64,000 nucleotides of DNA, taken from positions 37,186,947 to 37,250,946 of the forward strand of contig OZ038388.1 in the NCBI GenBank assembly GCA_964036045.1. The letters are read 5' to 3'. Numbering within the stretch: position 1 is the first letter of the stretch; every line of letters begins with the position of its first letter. The notes beneath the pieces were generated by a model. It saw nothing but the letters and a program-made list of their open reading frames with translations, searched no databases and had not been told where the DNA came from. This DNA comes from Eutreptiella sp. 'Long Island Sound 2002' (lineage: Eukaryota; Euglenozoa; Euglenophyceae; Eutreptiales; Eutreptiaceae). The position numbers were made by a program, and so were the translations under genes. Of this stretch, positions 19,749-31,608 are shown one piece after another.

Positions 19749-22738
19749 GGGAGTCCAGCCCAGGGGGTGGTCGGAGTGTCCTGCAGGGCTCGTGGGGACG
19801 TAGAACCGGGCACACCGGCCTGGGGGGATGGGGAGTCCAGCCCAGGGGGTGGTCGGAGTTTCCTGCAGGGCCTGCGGGGATGGACAACTGGGCCCACCGG
19901 CCTGGGGGGATGGGGAGTCCTGCCCAGGGGGTGGTCGGAGCGTCCTGCAGGGCCTGTGGGGAGGTAGAACCGGGCACACCGGCCTGGGGGGATGGGGAGT
20001 CCCGCCCAGGGGTTGTCGGAGTTTCCTGCAGGGCCTGCGGGGATGGACAACCGGGCCCACCGGCCTGGGGGGATGGGGAGTCCTGCCCAGTGGGTGGTGG
20101 GAGCGTCCTGCAGGGCCTGTGGGGGCGTAGAACCGGGCACACCGGCCTGGGGGGATGGGGAGTCCTGCCCAGCGGGTGGTCGGAGTTTCCCGCAGGGCCT
20201 GCAGGGATGGACAACCGGGCCCACCGGCCTGGGGGGATGGGGAGTCCTGCCCAGGGGGTGGTCGGAGCGTCCTGCAGGGCCTGTGGGGACGTAGAACCGG
20301 GCACACCGGCCTGGGGGGACGGGGAGTCCTGTCCAGGGGGTGGTCGGAGTGCATCGCTGGGCCTGTGGGGAGGTAGATTCGGGCACACCGGCCTTGGGGG
20401 ACGGGGAGTTGTGCCCAGGGGGTGGTCGGAGCGTCCTGCAGGGCCTGTGGGGACGTAGAACCGGGCACACCGGCCTGGGGGGATGGGGAGTCCAGCCCAG
20501 GGGGTGGTCGGAGTTTCCTGCCCGGGCTGCGGGGATGGACAACTGGGCCCTCCGGCCGGGGGGGATGGGGAGTCCTGCCCAGGGGGTGGTCGGAGCGTCG
20601 TGCAGGGCCTGTGGGGAGGTAGAACCGGGCACACCGGCCTTGGGGGACGGGGAGTTGTGCCCAGGGGGTGGTCGGAGCGTCCTGCAGGGCCTGTGGGGAC
20701 GTAGAACCGGGCGCACCGGCCTGGGGGGATGAGGAGTCCAGCCCAGGGGGTGGTCGGAGTTTGCTGCAGGGGCTGCGGGGATGGACAACCGGGCCCTCCG
20801 GCCTGGGGGGATGGGGAGTCCTGCCCAGGGGGTGGTCGGAGTGTCCCGCAGGGCCTGTGGGGAGGTAGAACCGGGCACACCGGCCCGGAGGGATGGGGAG
20901 TCCTGCCCAGGGGTTGGTCGGAGTGCCCTGCTGGGCCTGTGGGGAGGTAGATTCGGGCACACCGCCCCGGGGGGATGGGGAGTCCTGCCCAGGGGGTGGT
21001 CGGAGTGTCCTGCAGGGCCTGTGGGGACGTAGAACCGGGCACACCGGCCTGGGGGGATGGGGAGTCCAGCCCAGGGGATGGTCGGAGTTTCCTGCAGGGC
21101 CTGCGTGGACGGACAACCGGGCCCACCGGCCTGGGGGGATGGGGAGTCCTGCCCAGGGGGTGGTCGGAGCGTCCTGCAGGGCCTGTGGGGACGTAGAACC
21201 GGGCACACCGGCCTGGGGGGATGGGGAGTCCAGCCCAGGGGGTGGTCGGAGTTTCCTGCAGGGCCTGCGGGGATGGACAACCGGGCCCACCGGCCTGGGG
21301 GGACGGGGAGTCCTGCCCAGGGGGTGGTCGGAGTGTCCTGCAGCGCCTGTGGGGACGTAGAACCGGGCACACCGGCCTGGGGGGATGGGGAGTCCAGCCC
21401 AGGGGATGGTCGGAGTGTCCTGCAGGGCCTGCGGGGGCGTAGAACCGGGCACACCGGCCTGGGGGGATGGGGAGTCCCGCCCAGGGGGTGGCGGGAGTTT
21501 TCTGCAGGGCCTGCGGGGATGGATAACCGGGCCCACCGGCCTGGGGGGGTGGGGAGCCCTGCCCAGGGGGTGGTCGGAGTGTCCTGCAGGGCCTGTGGGG
21601 ACGTAGAACCGGGCACACCGGCTTGGGGGGATGGGGAGTCCAGCCCAGGGGGTGGTCGGAGTTTCCTGCAGGGCCTGCGGGGATGGACAACCGGGCCCAC
21701 CGGCCTGGGGGGATGGGGAGCCCTGCCCAGGGGGTGGTCGGAGTGTCCTGCAGGGCCTGTGGGGACGTAGAACCGGGCACACCGGCCTGGGGGGACGGGG
21801 AGTCCTGCCCAGGGGGTGGTCGGAGCTTTCTGCAGGGCCTGCGGGGATGGACAACCGGGCCCACCGGCCTGAGGGGATGGGGAGTCCTGCCCAGGGGGTG
21901 GTCGGAGTGTCCTGTAGGGACTGTGGGGAGGTAGATTCGGGCACACCGGCCTGGGGGGATGGGGAGTCCTGCCCAGGGGTTGGTCGGAGTGTCTTGCTGG
22001 GCCTGTGGGGAGGTAGATTCGGGCACACCGCCCCGGGGGGACGGGGAGTCCTGCCCAGGGGGTGGTCGGGGTGTCCTGCAGGGCCTGTGGGGAGGTAGAA
22101 CCGGGCACACCGGCCTGGGGGGATGGGGAGTCCAGCCCAGGGGATGGTCGGAGTTTCCTGCAGGGCCTGCGGGGATGGACAACCGGGCCCACCAGCCTGG
22201 GGGGATGGGGAGTCCTGCCCAGGGGGTGGTCGGAGCGTCCTGCAGGGCCTGTGGGGACGTAGAACCGGGCACACCGGCCTGGGGGGATGGGGAGTCCAGC
22301 CCAGGGGATGGTCGGAGTTTCCTGCAGGGCCTGCGGGGATGGACAACCGGGTACACCGGCCTGGGGGGATGGGGAGTCCTGCCCAGGGGGTGGTCGGAGT
22401 GTCCTGCAGGGCCTGTGGGGACGTAGAACCGGGCACACCGGCCTGTGGGGATGGGGAGTCCAGCCCAGGGGGTGGTCGGAGTTTCCTGCAGGGCCTGTGG
22501 GGATGGACAACCGGGCCCACCGGCCTGGGGGGACGGGGAGTCCTGCCCAGGGGGTGGTCGGAGTGTCCTGCAGGGCCTGTGGGGGCGTAGAACCGGGCAC
22601 ACCGGCCTGGGGGGATGGGGAGCCCAGCCCAGGGGGTGGTCGGAGTTTCCTGCAGGGCCTGCGGGGATGGACAACCGGGCCCAGCGGCCTGGGGGGATGG
22701 GGAGTCCTGCCCAGGGGGTGGTCGGAGCCTCCTGCAGG
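19749..22738 (+). repeat. 82-bp minisatellite, array C (~36 copies)
   Basis: The 82-bp unit begins GGGAGTCCTGCCCAGGGGGT. Two subtypes, GGGGACGTAGAACCGGGCAC and GGGGATGGACAACCGGGCCC, largely alternate, giving a 164-bp dimer. All three minus frames stay open for about 3 kb, which follows from a stop-free 82-bp unit (82 = 1 mod 3) and does not show coding. Confidence 0.96.
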
Positions 22739-25700
22739 GCCAAAGGGGGGGCCATCTGCTTCAGAGAACCGGGCGCACCGGCCCGGGGGGGACGGGGAGT
22801 CCTGCCGAGGGGGTGTTCGGAGTCTCCTGCAGGGCCAATGGGGGGCGATCTTCTTCAGAGAACCGGGCGCACCGGCCCGGGGGGGACGGGGAGTCCTGCC
22901 CAGGGGGTGTTCGGAGTCTCCTGCCAGGCCAATGGGGGGCCATCTTCTTCAAAGAACCGGGCGCACCGGCCCGGGGGGGACGGGGAGTCCTGCCCAGGGG
23001 GTGTTCGGAGCCTCCTGCAGGGCCAATGGGGGGCCATCTTCTTCAGAGAACCGGGCGCACCGGCCTGGGGGGGACGGGGAGCCCAGCCCAGGGGGTGTTC
23101 GGAGTCTCCTGTAAGGCCAATGGGGGGCCATCTGCTTCAGAGAACCGGGCGCACCGGCCTGGGGGGGACGGGGAGCCCAGCCCAGGGGGTGTTCGGAGTC
23201 TCCTGTAAGGCCAATGGGGGGCCATCTGCTTCAGAGAACCGGGCGCACCGGCCTGGGGGGGACGGGGAGCCCAGCCCAGGGGCTGTTCGGAGTCTCCTGC
23301 AGGGCCAATGGAAGGCCATCTGCTTCAGAGAACCGGGCGCACCGGCCTGGGGGGGACGGGGAGCCCAGCCCAGGGGGTGTTCGGAGTCTCCTGTAAGGCC
23401 AATGGGGGGCCATCCGCTTCAGAGAACCGGGCGCACCGGCCCGGGGGGGACGGGGAGCCCAGCCCAGGGGGTGTTCGGAGTCTCTTGTAAGGCCAATGGG
23501 GGGCCATCCGCTTCAGAGAACCGGGCGCACCGGCCCGGGGGGGACGGGGAGCCCAGCCCAGGGGGTGTTCGGAGTCTCCTGTAAGGCCAATGGGGGGCCA
23601 TCTTCTTCAGAGAACCGGGCGCACCGGCCTGGGGGGGACGGGGAGCCCAGCCCAGGGGGTGGTCGGAGTCTCCTGTAAGGCCAATGGGGGGCCATCTTCT
23701 TCAGAGAACCGGGCGCACCGGCCTGGGGGGGACGGGGAGCCCAGCCCAGGGGGTGTTCGGAGCCTCCTGCAAGGCCAATGGGGGGCCATCTTCTTCAGAG
23801 AACCGGGCGCACCGGCCTGGGGGGGACGGGGAGCCCTGCCCAGGGGGTGTTCGGAGCCTCCTGCAAGGCCAATGGGGGGCCATATTGCTTCAGAGAACCG
23901 GGCGCACCGGCCTGGGGGGGACGGGGAGCCCAGCCCAGGGGGTGCTCGGAGTCTCCTGTAAGGCCAATGGGGGGCCATCTGCTTCAGAGAACCGGGCGCA
24001 CCGGCCTGGGGGGGACGGGGAGCCCAGCCCAGGGGGTGTTCGGAGTCTCCTGCCAGGCCAATGGGGGGCCATCTTCTTCAGAGAACCGGGCGCACCGGCC
24101 CGGGGGGGACGGGGAGTCCTGCCCAGGGGGTGTTCGGAGTCTCCTGCCAGGTCAATGGGGGGCCATCTTCGTCAGAGAACCGGGCGCACCGGCCCGGGGG
24201 GGACGGGGAGTCCTGCCCAGGGGGTGTTCGGAGTCTCCTGCCAGGCCAAGGGGGGGCCATCTTCTTCAGAGAACCGGGCGCACCGGCCCGGGGGGGACGG
24301 GGAGTCCTGCCCAGGGGGTGTTTGGAGTCTCCTGTCAGGCCAAGGGGGGGCCATCTTCTTTAGAGAACCGGGCGCACCGGCCCGGGGGGGACGGGGAGTC
24401 CTGCCCAGGGGGTGTTCGGAGTCTCCTGCCAGGCCAACGGGGGGCCATCTTCTTCTGAGAACCGGGCGCACCGGCCTGGGGGGGACGGGGAGCCCAGCCC
24501 AGGGGGTGCTCGGAGTCTCCTGCCAGGCCAATGGGGGGCCATCTTCCTCAGAGGACCGGGCGCACCGGCCCGGGGGGGACGGGGAGTCCTGCCCAGGGGG
24601 TGTTCGGAGTCTCCTGCCAGGTCAATGGGGGGCCATCTTCGTCAGAGAACCGGGCGCACCGGCCCGGGGGGGACGGGGAGTCCTGCCCAGGGGGTGTTCG
24701 GAGTCTCCTGCCAGGCCAAGGGGGGGCCATCTTCTTCAGAGAACCGGGCGCACCGGCCTGGGGGGGACGGGGAGTCCTGCCCAGGGGGTGTTTGGAGTCT
24801 CCTGTCAGGCCAATGGGGGGCCATCTTCTTTAGAGAACCGGGCGCACCGGCCCGGGGGGGACGGGGAGTCCTGCCCAGGGGGTGTTCGGAGTCTCCTGCC
24901 TGGCCAACGGGGGGCCATCTTCTTCTGAGAACCGGGCGCACCGGCCTGGGGGGGACGGGGAGCCCAGCCCGGGGGGTGCTCGGAGTCTCCTGCCAGGCCA
25001 ATGGGGGGCCATCTTCCTCAGAGGAACGGGCGCACCGGCCCGGGGGGGACGTGGAGTCCTGCCCAGGGGGCGTTCGGAGTCTCCTGCCAGGCCAAAGGGG
25101 GGGCGATCTTCTTCAGAGAACCGGGCGCACCGGCCCGGGGGGGACGGGGAGCCCTGCCCAGGGGGTGTTCGGAGTCTCCTGCCAGGCCAAGGGGGGGCCA
25201 TCTTCTTCAGAGAACCGGGCGCACCGGCCCGGGGGGGACGGGGAGTCCTGCCCAGGGGGTGTTCGGAGTCTCCTGCCAGGCCAATGGGGGGCCACCTTCT
25301 TCAGAGAACCGGGCGCACCGGCCCGGGGGGGACGGGGAGTCCTGCCCAGGGGGTGTTCGGAGCCTCCTGCCAGGCCAAGGGGGGGCCATCTTCTTCAGAG
25401 AACCGGGCGCACCGGCCCGGGGGGGACGGGAAGTCCTGCCCAGGGGGTGTTCGGAGTCTCCTGCGAGGCCAAGGGGGGGCCATCTTCGTCAGAGAACCAG
25501 GCGCACCGGCCTGGGGGGGACGGGGAGTCCTGCCCAGGGGGTGTTCGGAGTCTCCTGCAGGGCCAATGGGGGGCCATCTTCTTCAGAGAACCGGGCGCAC
25601 CGGCCCGGGGGGGACGGGGAGTCCTGCCCAGGGGGTGGTCGGAGTCTCCTGCCAGGCCAATGGGGGGCCATCTTCTTCAGAGAACCGGGCGCACCGGCCC

Positions 25701-25945
25701 GGGGGGGACGGGAAGTCCTGCCCAGGGGGTGTTCGGAGTCTCCTGCGAGGCCAAGGGGGGGCCATCTTCTTCAGAGAACCGGGCGCACCGGCCCGGGGGG
25801 GACAGGGAGTCCTGCCCAGGGGGTGTTCAGAGTCTCCTGCCAGGCCAATGGGGGGCCATCTTCTTCAGAGAACCGGGCGCACCGGCCTTGGGGGGACGGG
25901 GAGCCCAGCCCAGGGGGTGTTCGGAGTCTCCTGCCAGGCCTGTGG
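22739..25945 (+). repeat. 94-bp minisatellite, array D (~34 copies)
   Basis: The unit shares GAGTCCTGCCCAGGGGGTG and AACCGGGCGCACCGGCC with array C. The middle of the C unit is replaced by a longer segment containing CAATGGGGGGCCATCTTCTT, giving 94 bp. The switch is abrupt at about 22740. Subfamilies (GGGAGCCCAGCCC versus GGGAGTCCTGCCC) form runs, suggesting block amplification. Confidence 0.96.
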
Positions 25946-27376
25946 GTACTCCCTCCTACCTCTTAGCAGCAGCAGGCAAGTAAGCAGGCAGTACCGGGGG
26001 TCATAACCCCGGGGTAACAGTATCTGGGACTCAACGTGAGTCCTCTTAACCAGGAACAACCCCAAACACCGCCGGGGCTTAACTCCCGAACGTAACGGTG
26101 TTTGGGGCCCCCGTGGGCCTTATGAGCCCACGGAGTGTACTAAGGCGTGGCTACCAGCACTTAAAGTCTGGCCCGCCATACCCATTTCTGGGCTCGCCTC
26201 AGTACGGCCGGTCGAGTCCGGCTCTGGGGGTTGCGCACTAAACTGGCCCCGGGGGGGGGGCATTTACCCTGTTAAGCATTAGTTACGGCAGTAGGCACTA
26301 TTCATTACGTTAGGGAATTACTCAGCGCATTTGTTTACCCCGCAGACATGCCCCTTCCAGTGGTGCGCTCACCTTTGGGGCTGCCTTTGGGGGATCGGGG
26401 GCTGTTACCCCTCCCGGACGCCCTCCCTGGTGTTGGCGCCGGGGTGGTGGCCGGGGGGCCTTATACCGTACCTAAAGGATGTTGGATACCGATACCGGGG
26501 CGTCCAACCGGACGGGGACAGGGACTGCTTCTCCGGGCATTGCCATCTGGCTTACAATCGACTGACCCATATTCAACGGCTGTTGGTATGGAAGCCTGCT
26601 CCACTCCAGTCCTCAACCACTCAGGCCAGCTTCATATTCCTCCACATACTCTCGCACATGTTGCAGGGCGGGGGGTCGTTGTTGGGGCCCCCCGCGCATG
26701 TCCGCGCCACTGGCCATCCTCTCCTCCCAGGCACCGCGCCTCTGCTAGGGCGGGGGCCCCTCACATGCACCCTCCAGGGCCCTTTCCACCTGCACACCTG
26801 GACGCTTGCCATGAAGACCCCGCATTGGAGCCTCCTCGTCGGCGCGCCCGGGCCCAGTTGTTCACGCGGCCGGCCGCCGATGCGGGGCCCTGGAGGCGCG
26901 CCGCACGGGCGCTGCCAGCCTGTGAGAGGGGCAAGGGCAGGAGAAGGGGGTGGGGGGGGGGGGCAGTGGGCAGGGGAGGCGGCACGGAGTGGCTGCGGGA
27001 GGTAGTGCATGGGGGGCACCGAGAGCTGCATGGGGGTGTGTGGGATGGAGTTGGGGCAGAGGGCCCTGTGGGTGGGGCAAAGGCGCGGGGGGGGCGCATG
27101 TCCGGGCTCCTGCGTGGGCTGGTGCGTGGGCGGGCGCGTAGGGGAAGAGAGGAGGGGGAGGCTTGGTCAGCCGTCCTCTACGGAGGGTCGCTGACCGTTC
27201 CCAGGGCCAAGGCGGCCGGTACTAGGGGCCGCGGGGTCCCTGGGGATGGTGCTTGGCACTGGGACGTGCGCGCACCCGACACTGTTAGTACACCGCCTAT
27301 TGGCAGTGCCCGGGCCCTGTCGTCGGGGGCTTCGCACCCGGCACCCAGCCCGTGAGTAGAGCTGGGGAGTACTCAG
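25946..27376. other. Unique GC-rich DNA, no supported gene
   Basis: Plus frames at 26331-27005 and 26348-27355 overlap each other, are low-complexity in their second halves (G-rich tract at about 26950), and show no motif. The first ~400 bp after array D hold no open frame of interest. Confidence 0.4.
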
Positions 27377-27541
27377 GGTGTGGTGTGGTGTGGTGTGGTG
27401 TGGTGTGGTGTGGTGTGGTGTGGTGTGGTGTGGTGTGGTGTGGTGTGGTGTGGTGTGGTGTGGTGTGGTGTGGTGTGGTGTGGTGTGGTGTGGTGTGGTG
27501 TGGTGTGGTGTGGTGTGGTGTGGTGTGGTGTGGTGTGGTGG
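27377..27541 (+). repeat. (TGTGG)n microsatellite, block 3
   Basis: About 33 units in the same orientation as blocks 1 and 2. It abuts the 3' side of the minus-strand LINE. Confidence 0.97.
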
Positions 27542-27948
27542 AGGGGAGGAGGAGGAGGAGCGCCTGCCGTGGTCCCACGTACGGTGAGCCGTGGCGTCGT
27601 CCCTCGGGGGCCCCACGCAGGCACTGCCGAGGGAGTCCTCCGTCTTACCTCCGCTAGAGTAAGACGAATCTCGTCGCACACCTGAGAACGCTCCTCCCAG
27701 CAGGCCGTCTGGGTCACAACGCCGGTGTACAACAACGCTACGGTCCGACCTGCTCTCCGGTCCCGGCCACCAACCGCTCCGACCTGTCCTGGATCCACCC
27801 GAGTCAGCGTTCCAAGATCAACGGGCACGGAAGATGTGGGTCTCCCGGGGCATCACCCCCGGCTTAGGACGCCGCCAGACAAGGAGCGCAGTCTGGCACG
27901 ACTGCGCGCTGTACCGGAACGGTCCGGGCGCGGGAGGTCGAGGACGGG

Positions 27949-30900
27949 TCACGGGCGGGGATAAGGCCACGGGGTGGGCCGGCCCAGGGCCACCTGCACG
28001 TCCTTGAAGACCGTGCGGGGGCCTTGGGAAGCCGCAGTAAGGATGGCCAAGAACGCCGAATGTAGTGCGGCACACCACGAGGGGATCACATCTCCACGGA
28101 GACCGGCCTCCAGGCTCCGTCCATTGCCACCGTAATGGATGGCCCAGAGGCGGCGCCGATCCGGGAGATGGGGGGCAAGCCCGTGCCGGCCGAGACTGTC
28201 CAGGATGATCATGTCATAGGTCTCCAGTCCCATTTCCCGTCGTACGGCCGGCGGAATCTGGTTCGTCTCGTTGTACAAATACAGGACTCGGTACGGACTG
28301 CTCTTGTCCCGGGCGGAATTGGCGGTCTTCACCTTGGGGGCCAGGAGGAGGTCTCCTGACAGCCATAGGCCCAGGATGACGTCCCAGGCTGGCCACCTGG
28401 GCGACCCAGGCGTTGGGGCCCAGTTGGCCACGTGATACCACGCCTGCGGAGGGCGGCCGGCGAGGGACTGGTTCACGGGGACCCTCGTCAGGGGGGAGAA
28501 GTGGTCGGCAAGAGGCAGGACAGGCACCGTGTGCCGTTTGTGTAGGAGGACGGTAGTGAGGATGACGTCGCAGAGAAGGCGACGGAGATGCGCAGGATGC
28601 AGACCCCTGTGCTGCAGGGCATCCCTGTGCGGCGGGGAGATGGCTCCGAGACGGCCGATAGTGTAGGTGGCGATGGTGTGGTGGGCTGGGGAGCCATCCA
28701 CAGCCAGCATGAAGGGCTCGTCGCCCCAAAGGACGAGGGTACCCCAAGCAGTGGGCGTACAGTGGCGCCAGGCACGACACCTCTGGGAGAGCCGGGCCGC
28801 AAGCCACCGATGGTAGTGGGCGCGGAGGAGCGGGTCAAGCGGGCAGGAGAGGATGTGGTCCCCGGGGGCGGGTAGGAGGCAGAGGGGACAGGGCGTGCCC
28901 CTGGGGGGGAACAGGGAGAGGCGGATGCCGGTGACCGTGAGGTGGTCTCCCCATGTGAGGAGGCCATGGCTGACGGCGGTGGCGTACTCGCTGAGGGCGG
29001 GGTGGCGCTGAGGCAGGGGAGCCGTAGAGTAGGCGTGGTGGGAGGCGAGCAGGGCGCGGCGTGCGTGAGGTAGGGCGTCGTGGACCTGGAGGCCCGCGTG
29101 GGAGAAACAGATGCGGGGTTCCTGCAGAGGGCTGAGCCATCCCACGGTGTCGGGGCAGGTGTCCGCAGCGCGCCCTGCCGCCTCATCCACCTGGTCCAGC
29201 AGGGCATCGAGCCAGGTGCCGGCGATATGTGAATAGAGGTGGCGGGGGGGGGGGGCGTGACGGCGGGCCATACTGCGGCACGCTCGTATGAGGTCCCCCT
29301 GCAGCGAGTACTCTGATTCTCGGCGTCCCTCCTGGGCGGTGATGTATCCTTTGCAATCTGCAAAGTGCCATGCACCGGACCGGAAGCCGAAGGCAGGGTC
29401 GGTCGAGGGTCCCCTGGCGGTGAGGGCCACCCACGCCGTGTATAGCTCCGCCGTGTAGGCATTGTCCAGCCGCAAGGGGATGGGGACGGGGCACACGTGG
29501 TACCGGAGGGTGACGGGGCAGAACACCGCCACAGCCCCGCCGCAGCGCCGGGTCTTCGGGCACCACGACGCGTCTTGGAGGATCCCATAGTTCTCGGGGA
29601 GCCAGGAGAACGTGGGGACGGTCGCAGTCACCGTGTGGCAACGCCCAACCGGGGGAGCCGTGCCGACTGGTGGAGTGGGGCGAGGTGACACCCGGGGCCA
29701 TCCCTTCTGTTGCGCGTCTTCCGCACTGCGATGGCCTGCAAGCATCCACGCATGGGTGTCCTGGACCTCGAGTCCAGGGGACGACAGGGCCATCACATGA
29801 GGAGTATGGTCCGGTAGATGGCCATCGGGGGGCAAGTGGATGGAGATGTCGCATTGGTGGCATAGGGCGACGAACAGGTCGTGGTCCGTGGGGTGAGCAG
29901 CACACCGGAGCCCGAGCTCTGAGGTGAGGCAGGGCTGGGAGGGGTGGAACCGCCAGAGGGCAGTCAGGAGCCCGTGGCGCGTGGACCGGCGGACCAGGGG
30001 GTTGGGGTGGTTCAGGTGCCGGATGTAGACGCTGAGGAAGTTAGCGAACCCGATGACCGGAGCCGGGGAGACGCCGATCCCTCCTTCGGGGATCTCGCGG
30101 AGGAAGTGGGCAGAGGCGGAGAGGGCCCACCCAGCGGTGGCGCGCATGGCCGAGGCGGCCATAGCGTCCAGCACGCGCATGGCCCCGTAGGAGGGGGGGC
30201 GGACACTGGTGAACCAGTTGACTGTCCCATGGCACTTGGCAACGAACATGGCGAGGGGGTAGTGGGCGGGCAGCCTCGGGGCGCGGAGCGCCCGGCATGC
30301 GGCGCGGGTGCCTGAGAACAGGCGCCGGGAGTCGACGGGGTGGAAAAGGTGGGGGAGGGCGTGGCGGCCAAGGACGCGGACGTAATCCTGGCTTGTGGCA
30401 CAGCGCACCGGGTGGCCGTTGAGGTACACTGTGTCTCTGAGGAAATGGACCCAGCCATCGCGCATGTCCGTGCCGACCAAGACCGTTTTGGTCGGGTCAG
30501 AGTGGAGGTTGGCGAGGCGACCTGCCCGTTCAATGCCGCTGGCGAGGGCGGGCAGGTGGCCGCGGTCGCCGGGTAGCCACTGGGTATCATCCATCAGGAG
30601 AACCCGGTTCAGCGGGCCCGCGGGGGTGTCGGTGGGGGGGACGGAACGGCAGGCTTCGTGTCCTCGAACTTCGCCATATATGCAGTACTTCATGCCGGAC
30701 ACGGGGCATCCTTGCCCCGTGCCGGCGCCCAGGCGGGTGGAGGACGGGGAACGCCCGTCAGCCCCTCCCATGTGCACCTCGAGGGCGCGGTCATGGTGCT
30801 GAAGGGTCGCGGCGTCGGCTGGGGAGATCACTGCCGCGGTCAGGACGGCGTACTCGGTGGTGTGGTTGATGGAGCCGTACGCATGGCGGACATCGTCCGA

Positions 30901-31608
30901 CAGGACCCACGCCTCGAGGCGTCGTCTCCAGCGGTCCCACCATACATCGTGGAGGACGCGGAGGAGCTCCACGGAGGAGCAGTGCGGGGACATCCCGAAC
31001 TGGTAGGGCGGCAGGATGCCGCCCTGAACCAGGCGGGGCTGGTAGTGGTCTTTAATGAGGGCGGCCGTAAGCTTCCATACCGTGGCCAGATTGGTGAGTG
31101 GCCTGCCGTTTGCGATGGGGCCGTGTGGCGTCTTCTTCGGAAGGTTGATGAAATCCGCAGAGTGCGCCTGGGGCATGGGCACCCCACTGAGAATGCTGTT
31201 GATCAAGTCCACGATCACCGTAAACTGGGCGTCCTCCAGCTGTCCGAACAGCCGGTACTCCAGCAAATCGTGGTACGGTACGGTGGCCGCCGCTCGGTGG
31301 ATGATGGCGCGTAGGTTGGCGATGGTAGCGCAAGGCGGCGGGCCGAGCGAGCTGCCGGCCCATCCCGTGATGGCCTGGACGCGCGCGAACGAGAGTGCCT
31401 CAAGGGGGGCCAGGTGCCTCTGGCGCAGCTGGTCCAACGCAACGGCGGCTTGCTGATGGAGTGGCACTGGGACGCCCACCACGTAGACAGGATCCGCCGG
31501 GGGTACATATTGCGCTCCCAAAGTGCGGCGGTAGTCCACTTTGGTGGGTTGGCCGGGGGCGGTGGGTAGGGGCGCCAGCCCTACATCCTTCTCCAGAAGG
31601 ATGACATC
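27949..31608 (-). CDS. LINE ORF2: reverse transcriptase, RNase H and zinc knuckle
   Basis: A 1,219-codon frame ends at TGA. Counting from GTG at 31539: fingers block FINLPKK...RPLTN at about 130-150; motif A DDVRHAY (215-221); motif B GTGQGCPVSG (273-282); motif C LLMDD (314-318; the Asp pair is kept and the usual aromatic residue is replaced). The RNase H domain follows with D656, E698, D728 and a distal QVDEAAGRAAD (about 782-793). The knuckle CX2C-X7-H-X3-C is at 884-899, and a ~290-residue tail is of unknown role. Upstream the same frame continues without a break to an amber codon (31609-31611) joining it to the endonuclease part. It copies element RNA by target-primed reverse transcription. 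No other stop or frameshift is seen in this part. Confidence 0.88.
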   Translation of the reverse strand, partial: DVILLEKDVGLAPLPTAPGQPTKVDYRRTLGAQYVPPADPVYVVGVPVPLHQQAAVALDQLRQRHLAPLEALSFARVQAITGWAGSSLGPPPCATIANLRAIIHRAAATVPYHDLLEYRLFGQLEDAQFTVIVDLINSILSGVPMPQAHSADFINLPKKTPHGPIANGRPLTNLATVWKLTAALIKDHYQPRLVQGGILPPYQFGMSPHCSSVELLRVLHDVWWDRWRRRLEAWVLSDDVRHAYGSINHTTEYAVLTAAVISPADAATLQHHDRALEVHMGGADGRSPSSTRLGAGTGQGCPVSGMKYCIYGEVRGHEACRSVPPTDTPAGPLNRVLLMDDTQWLPGDRGHLPALASGIERAGRLANLHSDPTKTVLVGTDMRDGWVHFLRDTVYLNGHPVRCATSQDYVRVLGRHALPHLFHPVDSRRLFSGTRAACRALRAPRLPAHYPLAMFVAKCHGTVNWFTSVRPPSYGAMRVLDAMAASAMRATAGWALSASAHFLREIPEGGIGVSPAPVIGFANFLSVYIRHLNHPNPLVRRSTRHGLLTALWRFHPSQPCLTSELGLRCAAHPTDHDLFVALCHQCDISIHLPPDGHLPDHTPHVMALSSPGLEVQDTHAWMLAGHRSAEDAQQKGWPRVSPRPTPPVGTAPPVGRCHTVTATVPTFSWLPENYGILQDASWCPKTRRCGGAVAVFCPVTLRYHVCPVPIPLRLDNAYTAELYTAWVALTARGPSTDPAFGFRSGAWHFADCKGYITAQEGRRESEYSLQGDLIRACRSMARRHAPPPRHLYSHIAGTWLDALLDQVDEAAGRAADTCPDTVGWLSPLQEPRICFSHAGLQVHDALPHARRALLASHHAYSTAPLPQRHPALSEYATAVSHGLLTWGDHLTVTGIRLSLFPPRGTPCPLCLLPAPGDHILSCPLDPLLRAHYHRWLAARLSQRCRAWRHCTPTAWGTLVLWGDEPFMLAVDGSPAHHTIATYTIGRLGAISPPHRDALQHRGLHPAHLRRLLCDVILTTVLLHKRHTVPVLPLADHFSPLTRVPVNQSLAGRPPQAWYHVANWAPTPGSPRWPAWDVILGLWLSGDLLLAPKVKTANSARDKSSPYRVLYLYNETNQIPPAVRREMGLETYDMIILDSLGRHGLAPHLPDRRRLWAIHYGGNGRSLEAGLRGDVIPSWCAALHSAFLAILTAASQGPRTVFKDVQVALGRPTPWPYPRP

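Noticed and set aside
13021-25983. Very long open frames (up to 1,130 codons plus, 1,039 codons minus) across arrays A-D
   Set aside because: Periods 47, 82 and 94 are not multiples of three, so a stop-free unit leaves all three frames of a strand open. The frames overlap each other, run on both strands, and have no start, domain or end outside the repeats.
26348-27355. 335-codon plus-strand frame after array D
   Set aside because: The second half is Gly/Arg/Ala low complexity over G tracts, a second overlapping plus frame is equally open, and no motif is seen.
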